Part shown: piece after piece, positions 38,632 to 48,279 of the stretch | How positions within the stretch are numbered: position 1 is the stretch's first letter | Layout: every line of letters begins with the position of its first letter | NCBI GenBank assembly: GCA_028281325.1 | Contig: JANQKC010000010.1 | Span: 368,935-432,934, forward strand | Origin: Alphaproteobacteria bacterium | Lineage (GTDB): Bacteria; Pseudomonadota; Alphaproteobacteria; UBA8366 | DNA: 64,000 nucleotides | Reading direction: 5' to 3' | Made by a program: the position numbers and the translations under genes | Notes under the pieces: model-generated | Database searches by the model: none | Seen by the model: only the letters and a program-made list of their open reading frames with translations | What the model was told of the DNA's origin: nothing

Positions 38632-39273
38632 CTATGCGACCGTATCGACGCGCCCGGTATCGTCCGGCGGCGAGTCCGGTTGCCCCTTCGACACGGCGAC
38701 CATGGCGGGCCGCAGAAGCCGGTCGTGCATGACATAGCCCGGCTGCAGCAACTGTACGATCGTGCCCGCCGGTTCCGGAGAATCCGGCACCTCGAACATC
38801 GCCTGATGGTAGGTGTGGTCGAATTTCTCGCCGAGCGGCTCGATCTTCGTGATGCCTTGCCGCTCGAAGGCCGCGAGCAGATCCTTCTCCACCATCTCGA
38901 CGCCGACGATCAGCGACTTGAAGTTCTCGTCGCGCTCCCGCAACTCCTCGGGCACGCTTTCGAGCGCCCGGCCGAGATTGTCCGATACGTTCAGGAGATC
39001 CTTGGCGAAGCCGCTGGACGCGTATTTCCGGGCGTCGGCGAGTTCGCGCTCCGACCGACGGCGCGTATTCTCGGCATCCGCCAGGGCGCGCAGGCTACGG
39101 TCGCGGAGATCGGAGAGTTCCGTTTCAAGCTGCTGAATGCGCGCTTCCGCGGCAGCCAACGGATCATCCGGCATGTCTTCGTCGAACGCGCCGGAGTCAT
39201 CGGGCGTGGCGGCGGCCTCGTCACTCTCGGCCTCGGGGTCGGCGGCTTCAGCCGGCTTCTTGTCGTCAATCAT
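38632..39273 (-). CDS. grpE: Nucleotide exchange factor GrpE
   Basis: Exchanges ADP on DnaK. It has 213 residues: a long acidic N-terminus (about 1-45), a coiled-coil helix (ARIQQLETELSDLRDRSLRA...), then the beta domain (GEKFDHTYHQAMFEVPDSPE and GYVMHDRLLRPAMVAVSKG). The ATG at 39273 is 28 nt after the hrcA stop, so the two are probably co-transcribed. About 200 nt with no recognisable gene separate it from egtB. Confidence 0.95.
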   Translation of the reverse strand: MIDDKKPAEAADPEAESDEAAATPDDSGAFDEDMPDDPLAAAEARIQQLETELSDLRDRSLRALADAENTRRRSERELADARKYASSGFAKDLLNVSDNLGRALESVPEELRERDENFKSLIVGVEMVEKDLLAAFERQGITKIEPLGEKFDHTYHQAMFEVPDSPEPAGTIVQLLQPGYVMHDRLLRPAMVAVSKGQPDSPPDDTGRVDTVA

Positions 39274-39301
39274 TCAAAATTTTCCGTTCTCGATAGAGGG
39301 G

Positions 39302-40345
39302 TTACTTGCCGATCAAATCGCCCACGATCTTGGCCGTGTAATCGACCATCGGGATGATCCGGGCATAATTCATTCGGGTCGGACCGATCACGCCGATGGC
39401 CCCGACGATCCGCTCGTCGGTCTGCGCGAAGGGCGCGATTATCATCGAACAGCCGGCATTGGAGAAGAGTTCATTTTCCGAGCCGATGAAAATCTGAACG
39501 CCGTCGGCGACATCCGTCGCATCGATCAGTTGAAGCAGGGTTTCCTTCGTTTCCAGCGCCTCGAACAGGCCACGGATACGGTCTAGGTCGGTAACCGCGG
39601 TCACATCTTCAAGGAGGTGCGACTGACCGCGCACGATGAGAACCCCGCTATCCGACTCGCCGCTGTTCGCCCAGGTCGCCAACCCCGCCTCGACCACCTT
39701 GGTCGTCAGGCCGTCCAGCTCGGTGCGGTGCGCGGCGATCTCTCGCGCGACCTCGTCGCGGCACTCCAGCAGCGAGCGCCCGACCATGCGGGTGGTCAGG
39801 AAGTTGCTCGCCTCGACCAGGCTAGAGGCCGGCATGCCGAGCGGGATATCGACGACCCGATTCTCGACCGTGCCGCCCTCGCCGACCATCACGACCAACG
39901 CCCGGCCCGGGCCGAGATTGACGAATTCGATGTGCCGCAGCTTTTCCTGCGACTTCGGCGCCATCACCAGGGCCGCGCATTGCGACAGGCCGCTCAACAG
40001 GCCGGACGCCTCCTGCAGCACCTGCTGCGAACTGATGCCCGCCGCCTTGCATTGCGATTCGATGCTGGCGCGCTCCTCCTGGGTCAGATTGCCCAGTTCG
40101 AGGATGCCGTCGACGAAAAGCCGCAAGCCGGCATCGGTTGGCAACCGGCCGGCCGAGGTATGGGGCGCGTAGAGCAGGCCGAACTCTTCGAGATCGGCCA
40201 TGACGTTGCGGATCGTTGCCGGCGACAATTGAAGATCGGACCGCCGCGACAGCGTTCGCGAGCCGACCGGTTCACCCGTCTCCATGTAAGCTTCGACAAC
40301 GTGCCGCAGAATGTCCCGCGACCGTTCGTTGAGCTCTTTTGTCAT
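39302..40345 (-). CDS. hrcA: Heat-inducible transcription repressor HrcA
   Basis: Represses heat-shock genes by binding CIRCE operators. It has 347 residues. The N-terminal winged helix is [20 protein letters not shown] and [20 protein letters not shown], followed by the GAF-like region and the C-terminal [20 protein letters not shown] signature. The ATG at 40345 follows GAAGAG; the very long frame extending to 41755 is antisense noise. No CIRCE site is visible in the window, so its targets are probably elsewhere (groESL is typical). Confidence 0.95.
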   Translation of the reverse strand: MTKELNERSRDILRHVVEAYMETGEPVGSRTLSRRSDLQLSPATIRNVMADLEEFGLLYAPHTSAGRLPTDAGLRLFVDGILELGNLTQEERASIESQCKAAGISSQQVLQEASGLLSGLSQCAALVMAPKSQEKLRHIEFVNLGPGRALVVMVGEGGTVENRVVDIPLGMPASSLVEASNFLTTRMVGRSLLECRDEVAREIAAHRTELDGLTTKVVEAGLATWANSGESDSGVLIVRGQSHLLEDVTAVTDLDRIRGLFEALETKETLLQLIDATDVADGVQIFIGSENELFSNAGCSMIIAPFAQTDERIVGAIGVIGPTRMNYARIIPMVDYTAKIVGDLIGK

Positions 40346-40354
40346 GCTCTTCGG

Positions 40355-40383
40355 AATGTAGTAAGCGCCCCCCAGAGCGTCAA
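40355..40383 (-). promoter_or_regulatory. Possible sigma-70 promoter of hrcA
   Basis: On the minus strand TTGACG (40383-40378) and TACATT (40360-40355) stand 17 nt apart. The predicted start of transcription would fall only a few bases before the hrcA ATG, giving a nearly leaderless mRNA. That is unusual for a gene with a Shine-Dalgarno-like GAAGAG, so I hold this loosely. Confidence 0.3.
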
Positions 40384-40489
40384 TGGACGCCGACGCGCCG
40401 CGGGGCCGGCGAATGCCCGCAAGGCCGCTGGACGCGGTCGTTCCGACCGGGTAGCTTGCGCCCGTCCATCCAACAGAAGCGAGACCATC

Positions 40490-41200
40490 ATGCGCCCTTC
40501 CGGCCGAGCGAACGATCAACTGCGCGCCGTCACCCTGGAAACCGACGTGTCCAAATACGCCGAGGGGTCCTGCCTCGCGAAATTCGGCGACACGCATGTG
40601 CTCTGCACCGCCAGCGTGGAGGATTCGGTGCCGCCCTTCCTGCGCAACAGCGGCGAGGGGTGGGTGACCGCCGAATACGGCATGCTGCCGCGCGCGACCG
40701 ATACGCGGAACGACCGCGGCCGCACCATGCGCTCGGGCCGGACCCAGGAAATCCAGCGGCTGATCGGACGCAGCCTGCGCGCGGTGACCGATATGAAGGG
40801 CTTCGGCGAGCGGCAGATCCGCATCGACTGCGACGTGATGCAGGCTGACGGCGGCACCCGGACGGCGGCGATCACCGGCGGGTTCGTGGCGTTGCATCTG
40901 GCGTTCCAGCATCTGCACAAGATCGGCGCGGTGAAATCGATCCCGATTTCGGGGCAGGTCGCCGCGATCTCCTGCGGCCTGTGGAACGGCGCGGCGGTGC
41001 TCGACCTGGACTATGCCGAGGATTCGACCGCGCAGGCGGACGCCAATTTCGTGCTGACCGAGACCGGGGCCATCGTCGAGGTGCAGGGCACCGCCGAAGG
41101 CGAGCCGTTCTCGCGCGACGCCTTCGGCGAGCTGCTCGACCTCGCCGCCAAGGGGATCGACGAACTCTGCGCCGCGCAGCGCACGGCCGTGGGGCTCTAG
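40490..41200 (+). CDS. rph: Ribonuclease PH
   Basis: Phosphorolytic 3'-to-5' exoribonuclease that trims tRNA precursors. It has 236 residues, the normal size. Landmarks are [55 protein letters not shown] and [18 protein letters not shown]. The ATG at 40490 follows GAAGCGAG. It is first in the rph-rdgB-hemW run and divergent from hrcA. Confidence 0.96.
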   Translation: MRPSGRANDQLRAVTLETDVSKYAEGSCLAKFGDTHVLCTASVEDSVPPFLRNSGEGWVTAEYGMLPRATDTRNDRGRTMRSGRTQEIQRLIGRSLRAVTDMKGFGERQIRIDCDVMQADGGTRTAAITGGFVALHLAFQHLHKIGAVKSIPISGQVAAISCGLWNGAAVLDLDYAEDSTAQADANFVLTETGAIVEVQGTAEGEPFSRDAFGELLDLAAKGIDELCAAQRTAVGL

Positions 41201-41203
41201 GCC

Positions 41204-41803
41204 ATGCCCCGGACGCTCGCCGGCGAAAAACTGGTCATCGCCAGCCACAATCCGGGCAAGGTGACGGAGATCGGCGCCCTGGTGGCACCCTACGGCATCG
41301 ACGTGGTGTCGGCGGGCGACCTGGGCCTGCCGGAACCCGAGGAGACCGGCACGACATTCGAGGCCAACGCCCTGCTGAAGGCGCATGCTTCGGCATCGGC
41401 GGCGGACCTGCCGGCGCTGGCCGACGATTCCGGCCTTTGCGTGCACGCGCTCGGCGGCGATCCGGGCATCTACTCGGCGCGCTGGGCCGGCCCGACCAAA
41501 GACTTCGCGGTGGCGATGGAGAAAGTGCAGGCGGCCCTCGACGGCAAGGACGACCGGCGGGCGCATTTCCATTGCGCGTTGGCGATCGCCTGGCCCGACG
41601 GTCACGCCGACTGCTTCGAGGGCACGGTGGACGGCACGCTGGTCTGGCCGCCGCGCGGCGGCCGGGGCTTCGGCTACGATCCGATGTTCCAGCCGGACGG
41701 GCACGACGTCACCTTCGGGGAAATGGACCCCGACGCCAAACACGCCATCAGTCATCGGGCCGAAGCGTTCAAACGCTTCGTCGCGGGATGTCTGGCCGCG
41801 TAG
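41204..41803 (+). CDS. rdgB: XTP/dITP diphosphatase (RdgB/HAM1)
   Basis: Removes non-canonical purine nucleoside triphosphates from the pool. It has 199 residues, opening with the substrate-binding [35 protein letters not shown] carries the catalytic Asp, and [12 protein letters not shown] and ISHRAEAFK complete the family set. It starts 3 nt after the rph stop and overlaps hemW by 16 nt. Confidence 0.96.
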   Translation: MPRTLAGEKLVIASHNPGKVTEIGALVAPYGIDVVSAGDLGLPEPEETGTTFEANALLKAHASASAADLPALADDSGLCVHALGGDPGIYSARWAGPTKDFAVAMEKVQAALDGKDDRRAHFHCALAIAWPDGHADCFEGTVDGTLVWPPRGGRGFGYDPMFQPDGHDVTFGEMDPDAKHAISHRAEAFKRFVAGCLAA

Positions 41804-42957
41804 CCGCCCAGGGCGCTTCGCTCGCCCTGTATGTGCATTGGCCGTTCTGCTTGTCCAAATGCCCGTACTGCGATTTCAACAGCCACGTCCGCGACCGGAT
41901 CGACCAGGACCGTTGGCGGCGCGCCCTGCTGCGCGACCTGGACGCGACGGCGGACGAAACGCCGGACCGGACGGTCACCAGCATCTTCTTCGGCGGCGGC
42001 ACACCGTCCTTGATGGAGCCGGCCACCGTCGCCGCGCTGATCGGCCGCGCCGGCGACCGCTGGACCCTCGACCCGGACGTGGAGATCACGCTGGAGGCCA
42101 ACCCGACCTCGGTCGAGGCCGGCCGCCTGGCCGATTACCGCGCCGCCGGGGTGAACCGGGTCTCGCTCGGCGTGCAGGCGCTCGACGATGCGTCGCTGCG
42201 TTTTCTCGGCCGCGAGCACAGCGCCGCCGACGCGCTGGCCGCGGTCGACCTGGCGCACCGGCTGTTCGACCGGTTTTCCTTCGACCTGATCTACGGCCGG
42301 CCCGGACAGACGGCCCCGGCGTGGCGCGCCGAATTGGAACGGGCGCTGGCGCGCGCGGGCGATCATCTGTCGCTCTATCAACTGACCATCGAGCCGGGCA
42401 CCGCCTTCTACCGGCGCGCCGGTCTCGGCGAGACCCTGACATCGGACGACGATGACGCCGCGGCGCTTTACGAACTGACACAGGACCGGCTATCGGCCGC
42501 CGGTCTCCCCGCCTACGAGATTTCCAACCATGCCAGACCCGGATCGGAATGCCGGCACAACCTGACCTACTGGCGCTATCAGGACTATGCCGGCGTCGGA
42601 CCCGGGGCGCATGGGAGGCTGACCCTGGACGGCCGGAAATGGACGACGCAACGGCTGCGCTCTCCGGAGGCATGGCTCGACGGAATCGAAAGCGGTGGCG
42701 GCGAGGAAGCGCGAACCCCGCTTGACGCCGCGGACCGGCTGGCCGAAATGGTGATGATGGGCCTGCGCGTGGCCGACGGCATCCCCGTCAAACAACTGGA
42801 AGAGGAGACCGGGAAACCGCTCGACGCGTGGATCGACCCAGCGCGGCGGCGACCGTTGATCGAGGGCGGTTTCCTGGACGCGGACCCGAACCATCTGCGC
42901 GTGACCGCCGAAGGGCGGCAGCGTCTGGACGCCGTCATCGGGCATTTGTTGGCTTAG
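41788..42957 (+). CDS. hemW: Radical SAM haem chaperone HemW
   Basis: Haem-binding radical SAM protein formerly called HemN-like coproporphyrinogen oxidase. It has 389 residues. The cluster motif [13 protein letters not shown] (CxxxCxxC) is at about residues 24-36, then [24 protein letters not shown] and the [20 protein letters not shown] block typical of HemW. The ATG at 41788 lies inside the rdgB 3' end. Confidence 0.93.
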   Translation: MSGRVAAQGASLALYVHWPFCLSKCPYCDFNSHVRDRIDQDRWRRALLRDLDATADETPDRTVTSIFFGGGTPSLMEPATVAALIGRAGDRWTLDPDVEITLEANPTSVEAGRLADYRAAGVNRVSLGVQALDDASLRFLGREHSAADALAAVDLAHRLFDRFSFDLIYGRPGQTAPAWRAELERALARAGDHLSLYQLTIEPGTAFYRRAGLGETLTSDDDDAAALYELTQDRLSAAGLPAYEISNHARPGSECRHNLTYWRYQDYAGVGPGAHGRLTLDGRKWTTQRLRSPEAWLDGIESGGGEEARTPLDAADRLAEMVMMGLRVADGIPVKQLEEETGKPLDAWIDPARRRPLIEGGFLDADPNHLRVTAEGRQRLDAVIGHLLA

Positions 42958-42972
42958 GGACGCAGCCCGCCG

Positions 42973-44349
42973 TCAATTCGTGAACTGCTGGAAGGATTCC
43001 TGCGGCGCGGCGATCATCGCCACCCCGTCGCGGCGGACTTCCAGGATCGCGAGCGAGCGCTCCGCCACGCCGGTCGGGTTGAGACGGAACAACCCATCGA
43101 CCCCCAGGAAGCCGTTGGGATTCGTCAGGGCCTCGAACGAGAAGTCGGGGCCGCTTTCGCCCTGCGCCAGCACCGCGGCGAGCGCCGTCGCGTCATACGC
43201 CAGCGACGCGAGCCGGGCCGGCGCCCGTCCATAGGCGGTCTTGAAGCGCTGGGCGAAACCCGCCCATTCGGCGGGCGGGGGGGCGGCATACCAGGCGCCG
43301 ATCAACGACGGTTCGGATTCGGGATTCGGGATTTCGTCCCAGTTGCGCAGGCCGAGCATCCGCACCGCCGGCGGGTCGACATCGTAATAGGACAGCAGCG
43401 ACGCCAGCGCGCGCAGGCGCTGGCCGGTTTCCGGAATCAGCACCGCGTCGAATTCCACGTCGCCGATCGTATCGCGTTTTTCCAGCCGTTTGAGCGCGCG
43501 GCGCGAGACCTCGCCCGGCTGGCGTTTCAACAGCGCGCGCTGCTGCATCAGCGCCTTGCGCCGCTGATCGTAATCGGCGAGCAGTTTGACGTCCTGGCTG
43601 AAGTCGGCGGCGGCCGGATCGTAGGGCTGCGTTCGCACCAGCGCGCCGCCGCGTTGCCGCGCCGCAGTCTGCGTCGCCTGCACCACGGTCTGGCCGAACT
43701 CGTCCTGCGGGGCGAGCACCGCGAAACGCGTAAGGCCGCGGCTGCCCGCGAAATCGACGATCGCGGCGACTTGCTGTTCGGGCACGAAGCCCATGATGAA
43801 GACGCCCGCGCCCGCGACGCGCTGGGAATTGGAAAAGGCCACGACATTGACCGACCCCAACCGCGCGACCGGCGCGACGGCTTCGACGGAACTGGCCAGC
43901 AACGGACCCAAGATCAACCGCGCACCCTCGGTCACCGCCTTCTCCGCCGCAGCGGTGGCGCCGGACGGCGTTCCCTGCGTGTCATAGGGCATGAGCGTGA
44001 ATTGTTCGCCGGCGATTTCGAACATCGCCAGTTCGGCGGCGTTCTGCATCGCCTTGCCAAGAGCGGCGCGCGGACCCGACAACGGCAGCAGGATCGCCAC
44101 CCGGATCGTGCCGTCATCCGGATAGACCGGCAGCACCCCTTCCTGAGTGGGAAGCTGTCCATCCTGAAGCGTCGGCAGCGGCGGCACCGGCGGCAAATTG
44201 GGGTCGCGCGCGCTCTGGCCGTAAGTGTCGCCACCGTCTACAGTTGGCGCAGCGCACGACGCCAGAAACAGCAGCCCCAGCGCCGCGCACAGCAATCGCA
44301 GAGCAGCTCGAGATGGCCAAAAGCCGCAATTCCGCTCGATCCAGCGCAT
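42973..44349 (-). CDS. LpoA-like penicillin-binding protein activator / periplasmic binding-fold lipoprotein
   Basis: A 458-residue lipoprotein. The ATG at 44349 gives MRWIERNCGF with a hydrophobic stretch ending in the lipobox LFLASC. A Pro-rich spacer (about 35-70) follows, then a type I periplasmic-binding fold (IRVAILLPLSGPRAALGKAM; GVFIMGFVPEQQVAAIVDFA; ARLASLAYDATALAAVL). E. coli LpoA (YraM) has the same fold and sits next to rsmI (YraL), yraN and the BON lipoprotein dolP (YraP), as here. LpoA's N-terminal TPR domain is absent. Convergent with hemW. Confidence 0.8.
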   Translation of the reverse strand: MRWIERNCGFWPSRAALRLLCAALGLLFLASCAAPTVDGGDTYGQSARDPNLPPVPPLPTLQDGQLPTQEGVLPVYPDDGTIRVAILLPLSGPRAALGKAMQNAAELAMFEIAGEQFTLMPYDTQGTPSGATAAAEKAVTEGARLILGPLLASSVEAVAPVARLGSVNVVAFSNSQRVAGAGVFIMGFVPEQQVAAIVDFAGSRGLTRFAVLAPQDEFGQTVVQATQTAARQRGGALVRTQPYDPAAADFSQDVKLLADYDQRRKALMQQRALLKRQPGEVSRRALKRLEKRDTIGDVEFDAVLIPETGQRLRALASLLSYYDVDPPAVRMLGLRNWDEIPNPESEPSLIGAWYAAPPPAEWAGFAQRFKTAYGRAPARLASLAYDATALAAVLAQGESGPDFSFEALTNPNGFLGVDGLFRLNPTGVAERSLAILEVRRDGVAMIAAPQESFQQFTN

Positions 44350-45266
44350 CGGGTCACCCCCGTGATCAGACCCCCGCAAAACCCGCGAGGGCTGCCGAGC
44401 CTAGCGGCGGGACGGTCGGAAGTAAACCGGCCCCGGGGCTTTATGTGGTGCCGACGCCAATCGGCAACATGCGGGATATCACCTTGCGCGCGTTGGATAT
44501 TTTGCAGCACGTCGACCTCATCGCCTGCGAGGACACGCGGGTCACCGGCCGGCTGCTCGATTTCCACGGCATCACGACACCGGTCACCGCCTATCACGAC
44601 CATAACGCGCCCCGCGCCCGCCCGGAATTGCTGCGCCGCGCCGAGGCCGGCGCGAGCATCGCCCTGGTCAGCGACGCCGGCACGCCGCTGATCTCGGACC
44701 CCGGCTACCGGCTGGTCCAGGAAGCGGTCGAGAGGTCGATCGCGGTGACCGCCCTGCCCGGCGCCTCTGCCGTGATGACCGCGTTGACCGCATCCGGCCT
44801 GCCGACCGACCGATTCCTGTTCCTCGGCTTTCCGCCGAGCCGCGCGAGCGCCCGCAAGAAAATGTTCGAGGAAGTCGCCGGCCTGCGAAGCTCGCTCGTG
44901 TTCTTCGAATCCGCCCGGCGGCTGGCGGCCTGCCTGGGCGCGATGGCCGTGGTCTTCGGGCCCCGGGACGCGGTGGTCGCCCGGGAGATGACCAAACGCT
45001 ACGAGGAGTTGCGCCGCGACACGCTGCCGGCGCTCGCGAAACACTACACCAGCGCCGGCCCGCCGAAAGGCGAAGTGGTGATCGTCGTCGGACCGCCCGG
45101 CGACGCGCCGCCCCCGACGCCGGCGGAGATCGACCGTCTGCTGCGCGAGGCATTGAAGACGCAAAGCATGCGCGATGCCGTGTCCGCCGTCAGCGAGCGA
45201 ACCGGCGTGGCGCGGCGCGACGTCTACGACCGCGCGCTGGCGCTGACGGGACGGGGCCGCCGGTGA
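44313..45266 (+). CDS. rsmI: 16S rRNA (cytidine-2'-O)-methyltransferase RsmI
   Basis: Tetrapyrrole-methylase-fold enzyme that 2'-O-methylates C1402 of 16S rRNA. The conserved start of the fold is GLYVVPTPIGNMRDITLRAL. Further motifs are LIACEDTRVTGRLL, ALVSDAGTPLISDPGYRLV and ALPGASAVMTAL. The exact start is uncertain: the ATG at 44313 gives about 317 residues with a 40-residue unconserved N-terminus and overlaps the divergent lpoA start by 37 nt. No better ATG/GTG/TTG is in frame nearer the core. It overlaps yraN by 4 nt. Confidence 0.92.
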   Translation: MAKSRNSARSSASGHPRDQTPAKPARAAEPSGGTVGSKPAPGLYVVPTPIGNMRDITLRALDILQHVDLIACEDTRVTGRLLDFHGITTPVTAYHDHNAPRARPELLRRAEAGASIALVSDAGTPLISDPGYRLVQEAVERSIAVTALPGASAVMTALTASGLPTDRFLFLGFPPSRASARKKMFEEVAGLRSSLVFFESARRLAACLGAMAVVFGPRDAVVAREMTKRYEELRRDTLPALAKHYTSAGPPKGEVVIVVGPPGDAPPPTPAEIDRLLREALKTQSMRDAVSAVSERTGVARRDVYDRALALTGRGRR

Positions 45267-45640
45267 GCAAGCGACGGCGCGGGACGGGCAATCGCCGCCG
45301 CGCTTGGCGGCGCGGCCATTGGGCCGAACAGGCCTGCGCCTTTTCGCTTGCCCTACGCGGCTATCGCGTGTTGGCGCGGCGGCTGCGCTATCCGGTCGGC
45401 GAAATCGATCTGTTGGCCCGGCGCGGCGGGACGCTGGCGGTGATCGAGGTCAAGGCGCGGCGCGACGCGGTCAGCGCCTTGGAGGCCGTCACGCCCCGCC
45501 AGCGGCAACGGATCGCCCGCGCCGCCGAATGGCTGTTGGCGGAACGCCCCGCCCTCGCCGGCCTTCAGGTGCGGTTCGACGTGATGCTGGTGACGCCGTG
45601 GCGATGGCCCCGCCACCTGACCGACGCATGGCGGATTTAA
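45263..45640 (+). CDS. UPF0102 protein YraN (nuclease-fold)
   Basis: A 125-residue basic protein from a GTG at 45263 overlapping the rsmI stop. It has the restriction-endonuclease-like core of the YraN family: WAEQACAFSLALRGYRVLARR, GEIDLLARRGGTLAVIEVKAR (the D...E-x-K catalytic-type set) and VRFDVMLVTP. A role in DNA processing is suspected for the family but not settled. Confidence 0.9.
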   Translation: MSKRRRGTGNRRRAWRRGHWAEQACAFSLALRGYRVLARRLRYPVGEIDLLARRGGTLAVIEVKARRDAVSALEAVTPRQRQRIARAAEWLLAERPALAGLQVRFDVMLVTPWRWPRHLTDAWRI

Positions 45641-45720
45641 GGGCGGATTAAGCGGCGGTTTCAGAGAACGGGAGTCCATCCGGTTGCGGTTCCCGCCAAT
45701 CCTGCTATACAGCTAGGGTC

Positions 45721-46380
45721 ATGAAACCCGCGACAAAATTGCCTTCCGTCCGCAGCAAAGACACCCGCCCCCGGACATCGCGCCAGCCGGCAGGGTTCGT
45801 CCTGTGCGCGGCGCTTTCGCTCACCCTCGGGCTTTCCGGATGCGGCCCGAGCGTGGTGATCGGCGCGGGGGCGGCGGCCGGCAACGCGGCCTTGCAGGAA
45901 CGCGGCTTCGTCAAGACCGTCGGCGATAACACGACCGAAGCCAAAATCAGCGCGAACCTGGCCAACCACAGCGCCAGGCTGTTCATCGACGTTTCGGTCG
46001 AAGTGTACGAGGGCCGCGCACTGATGACCGGCGCGGTCGACAAGACCGAGGACCGCATCGAAGCCGTCCGCATCGCCTGGAACGTGGGCGGGGTGCGCGA
46101 AGTCATCAACGAGATCCAGGTGCGCGACGAAAGCGACCTTTTGGACGCGGCGCGGGACAAGCTGATCACCGCAAACCTGGGCACGACGATCACCCTCGAC
46201 AAACGGATCAAGGGCGTCAACTACTCGATCGATACCGTCAACGGCACGGTCTATCTGATGGGCATCGCGCAGGACCGGAACGAATTGGATCGCGTGCGCA
46301 ACCACGCCCGGCAGATTCGCTACGTCCGCCGCATCGTCAGCCATGTTCGGATCAAGGACGCGGAAGGTGGCGCCGGGTAA
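45721..46380 (+). CDS. BON-domain lipoprotein (DolP/YraP-like)
   Basis: A 219-residue exported protein. A basic N-terminus and hydrophobic stretch end in a lipobox-like LGLSGC, followed by two BON domains (about 70-145: FIDVSVEVYEGRALMTGAVD; about 150-215: SIDTVNGTVYLMGIAQD). E. coli DolP supports outer-membrane integrity and occurs in the same rsmI/lpoA/yraN neighbourhood. The leader before the hydrophobic region is long (about 24 residues), so an internal start is possible. Confidence 0.85.
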   Translation: MKPATKLPSVRSKDTRPRTSRQPAGFVLCAALSLTLGLSGCGPSVVIGAGAAAGNAALQERGFVKTVGDNTTEAKISANLANHSARLFIDVSVEVYEGRALMTGAVDKTEDRIEAVRIAWNVGGVREVINEIQVRDESDLLDAARDKLITANLGTTITLDKRIKGVNYSIDTVNGTVYLMGIAQDRNELDRVRNHARQIRYVRRIVSHVRIKDAEGGAG

Positions 46381-47212
46381 CGACATTCCTTCCGCCACCG
46401 ACCCCGCGGATATCCTGCGGCGGGTCGGCGACAACCCGGCGGCCGCATTCGACCTTGCGGACGCCGCCCTGGCCTTGGCCGCATTGGACCGGCCCCGCGT
46501 CGACCTCGACCATTACCGGCACCATCTCGCCGCACTCGCCAACGACGTCCGGACCGCCACGTCCGGCGACGCCTTGGCGGATTGCGTCGATGCCCTGAAC
46601 GCGACGATCCTGGGCCAGCACGGCTACGAAGGGGACCAGCTCACCTACGACGACCTGCAGAACGCGAACCTGATGCGGGTCATCGACCGCCGCAAAGGCT
46701 TGCCGGTGGCGCTCGGGATCCTGTACCTGCATGCGGCGCGCGCCCAGGGTTGGTCGGCGGCGGGCCTGAATTTTCCCGGCCATTTCCTGATCCGCGTCGA
46801 CCATGGCGGCGAACGGGCGATCGTCGATCCCTTCAACGGCGGCAAGGTCTGCGGCGCCGGCGACTTGCGCGATTTGCTGAAGGCGATGCACGGCGCCGAA
46901 GCGGAGTTGACGCCGGACCAATACGGCGATGTCAGCGACCGCGACATTCTTCTGCGGCTGCAGAACAACATCAAGTTGCGGCATATCCAGATGAAGGAAG
47001 CCGGCAAGGCGGCGCTCATCGCCGAATCGATGCTGCTGCTCGCCCCCGACTTCAACGGGTTACGGCGGGAGGCCGGGCTTCTGCATGCGCATGCCGGCAA
47101 CCTTCAGGCGGCGATCGCCGCCTTGGAAGACTTCCTGGAACACGAAACCCGCGACACGCCGCGGCATGAAATCGCGACCCTGTTGCAGCAGCTCCGCCAA
47201 CGTTTGAATTGA
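46367..47212 (+). CDS. SirB1-family transglutaminase-like/TPR protein
   Basis: A soluble protein of about 281 residues from the GTG at 46367, which follows GGAAGG; an ATG at 46343 is an alternative. It has the SirB1 layout: a transglutaminase-like N-terminal half ([52 protein letters not shown]) and a C-terminal tetratricopeptide-like helical half. Function unknown. It overlaps the BON gene by 14 nt. Confidence 0.82.
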   Translation: MAPGNDIPSATDPADILRRVGDNPAAAFDLADAALALAALDRPRVDLDHYRHHLAALANDVRTATSGDALADCVDALNATILGQHGYEGDQLTYDDLQNANLMRVIDRRKGLPVALGILYLHAARAQGWSAAGLNFPGHFLIRVDHGGERAIVDPFNGGKVCGAGDLRDLLKAMHGAEAELTPDQYGDVSDRDILLRLQNNIKLRHIQMKEAGKAALIAESMLLLAPDFNGLRREAGLLHAHAGNLQAAIAALEDFLEHETRDTPRHEIATLLQQLRQRLN

Positions 47213-47291
47213 AGCGCTGGGCCGCCGCCGCCGGGACGGTTATAGTCGCGGCGGGCACCGTGCGCCGCCCCGCGCAAGCAGGAGAATTCAG

Positions 47292-48239
47292 ATGAGCCTT
47301 GCCGTCGCCATTCAGATGGACCCGATTTCCGGCGTAGACATCAACGCCGACAGCACCTTCGTCTTGGCGCTGGAAGCGCAGCGCCGCGGGCATGGCCTGT
47401 ATCACTACCTGCCGCAGGACCTGTCCTTCCGGCACAATCGACTGTTCGCGCGGGTCCAACCGCTGGAAGTGCGCCGCGAACACGGCGACCACTTTACCCT
47501 CGGGACCGAGCAGATGGTCGACCTGGCGACGATGGACGTGGTGCTGATGCGCCAGGATCCGCCCTTCGACATGGCCTATATCACCGCGACCCACCTGCTG
47601 GAGCATATCCATCCGACGACGCTGGTGGTGAACGACCCGGTGTCGGTGCGCAACGCGCCGGAAAAACTTTTCGTCACGCATTTCAGCGAGCTGATGCCGC
47701 CGAGCTTGATCACCAGCGACCGGGACGAGATCGTCGCCTTTCGCGGCGAACATAAGGACATCATCCTGAAACCGCTGTTCGGCAATGGCGGCGCCGGCGT
47801 CTTTCATCTCGCGCCCGGTGACGAGAACATGAATTCCCTGCTCGAAATGTTCACCGAGATGTATCGCGAACCGATCATCGCGCAACGCTACCTGCCCGAG
47901 GTGCGGGGCGGCGACAAGCGCATCATCCTGGTGGACGGTAAACCGATGGGCGGCGTGTCCCGCGTCCCCGAAGCGGGCGAAGCGCGCGCCAATTTTCATT
48001 CCGGCGGACGCGCCGAGAAGACCGAGTTGACGAAACGCGAGCATCAGATTTGCGAAGCGATTGGCCCGACCCTGAAGGAGCGCGGGCTGATCTTCGTCGG
48101 CATCGACGTGATCGGCGACTACATGACGGAGATAAACGTGACCTCGCCGACCGGGATTCAGGAGATCAACCATCTCGACGGCATCTCGATCGAAAGCGCG
48201 ATCTGGGACGCGATCGAGGAACGCCGCCAGACCCGGTGA
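47292..48239 (+). CDS. gshB: Glutathione synthetase
   Basis: ATP-grasp ligase joining gamma-glutamylcysteine and glycine. It has 315 residues, opening [23 protein letters not shown]-grasp elements are [20 protein letters not shown] and [20 protein letters not shown]; the metal-binding end is [21 protein letters not shown] written here in part as [10 protein letters not shown]. The ATG at 47292 follows AGGAG. It may be part of the rsmI-yraN-BON-sirB1 run. Confidence 0.96.
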   Translation: MSLAVAIQMDPISGVDINADSTFVLALEAQRRGHGLYHYLPQDLSFRHNRLFARVQPLEVRREHGDHFTLGTEQMVDLATMDVVLMRQDPPFDMAYITATHLLEHIHPTTLVVNDPVSVRNAPEKLFVTHFSELMPPSLITSDRDEIVAFRGEHKDIILKPLFGNGGAGVFHLAPGDENMNSLLEMFTEMYREPIIAQRYLPEVRGGDKRIILVDGKPMGGVSRVPEAGEARANFHSGGRAEKTELTKREHQICEAIGPTLKERGLIFVGIDVIGDYMTEINVTSPTGIQEINHLDGISIESAIWDAIEERRQTR

Positions 48240-48279
48240 CCGGGCGCCGCGGTAACCGCGCGTCAGGCGTCGGAAATGG

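Noticed and set aside
37363..39357. 664-codon plus-strand frame opposite egtB and grpE
   Set aside because: Antisense shadow; both opposite-strand genes show clear family motifs.
40346..40489. CIRCE operator before hrcA
   Set aside because: No TTAGCACTC-N9-GAGTGCTAA-like inverted repeat could be found by eye.
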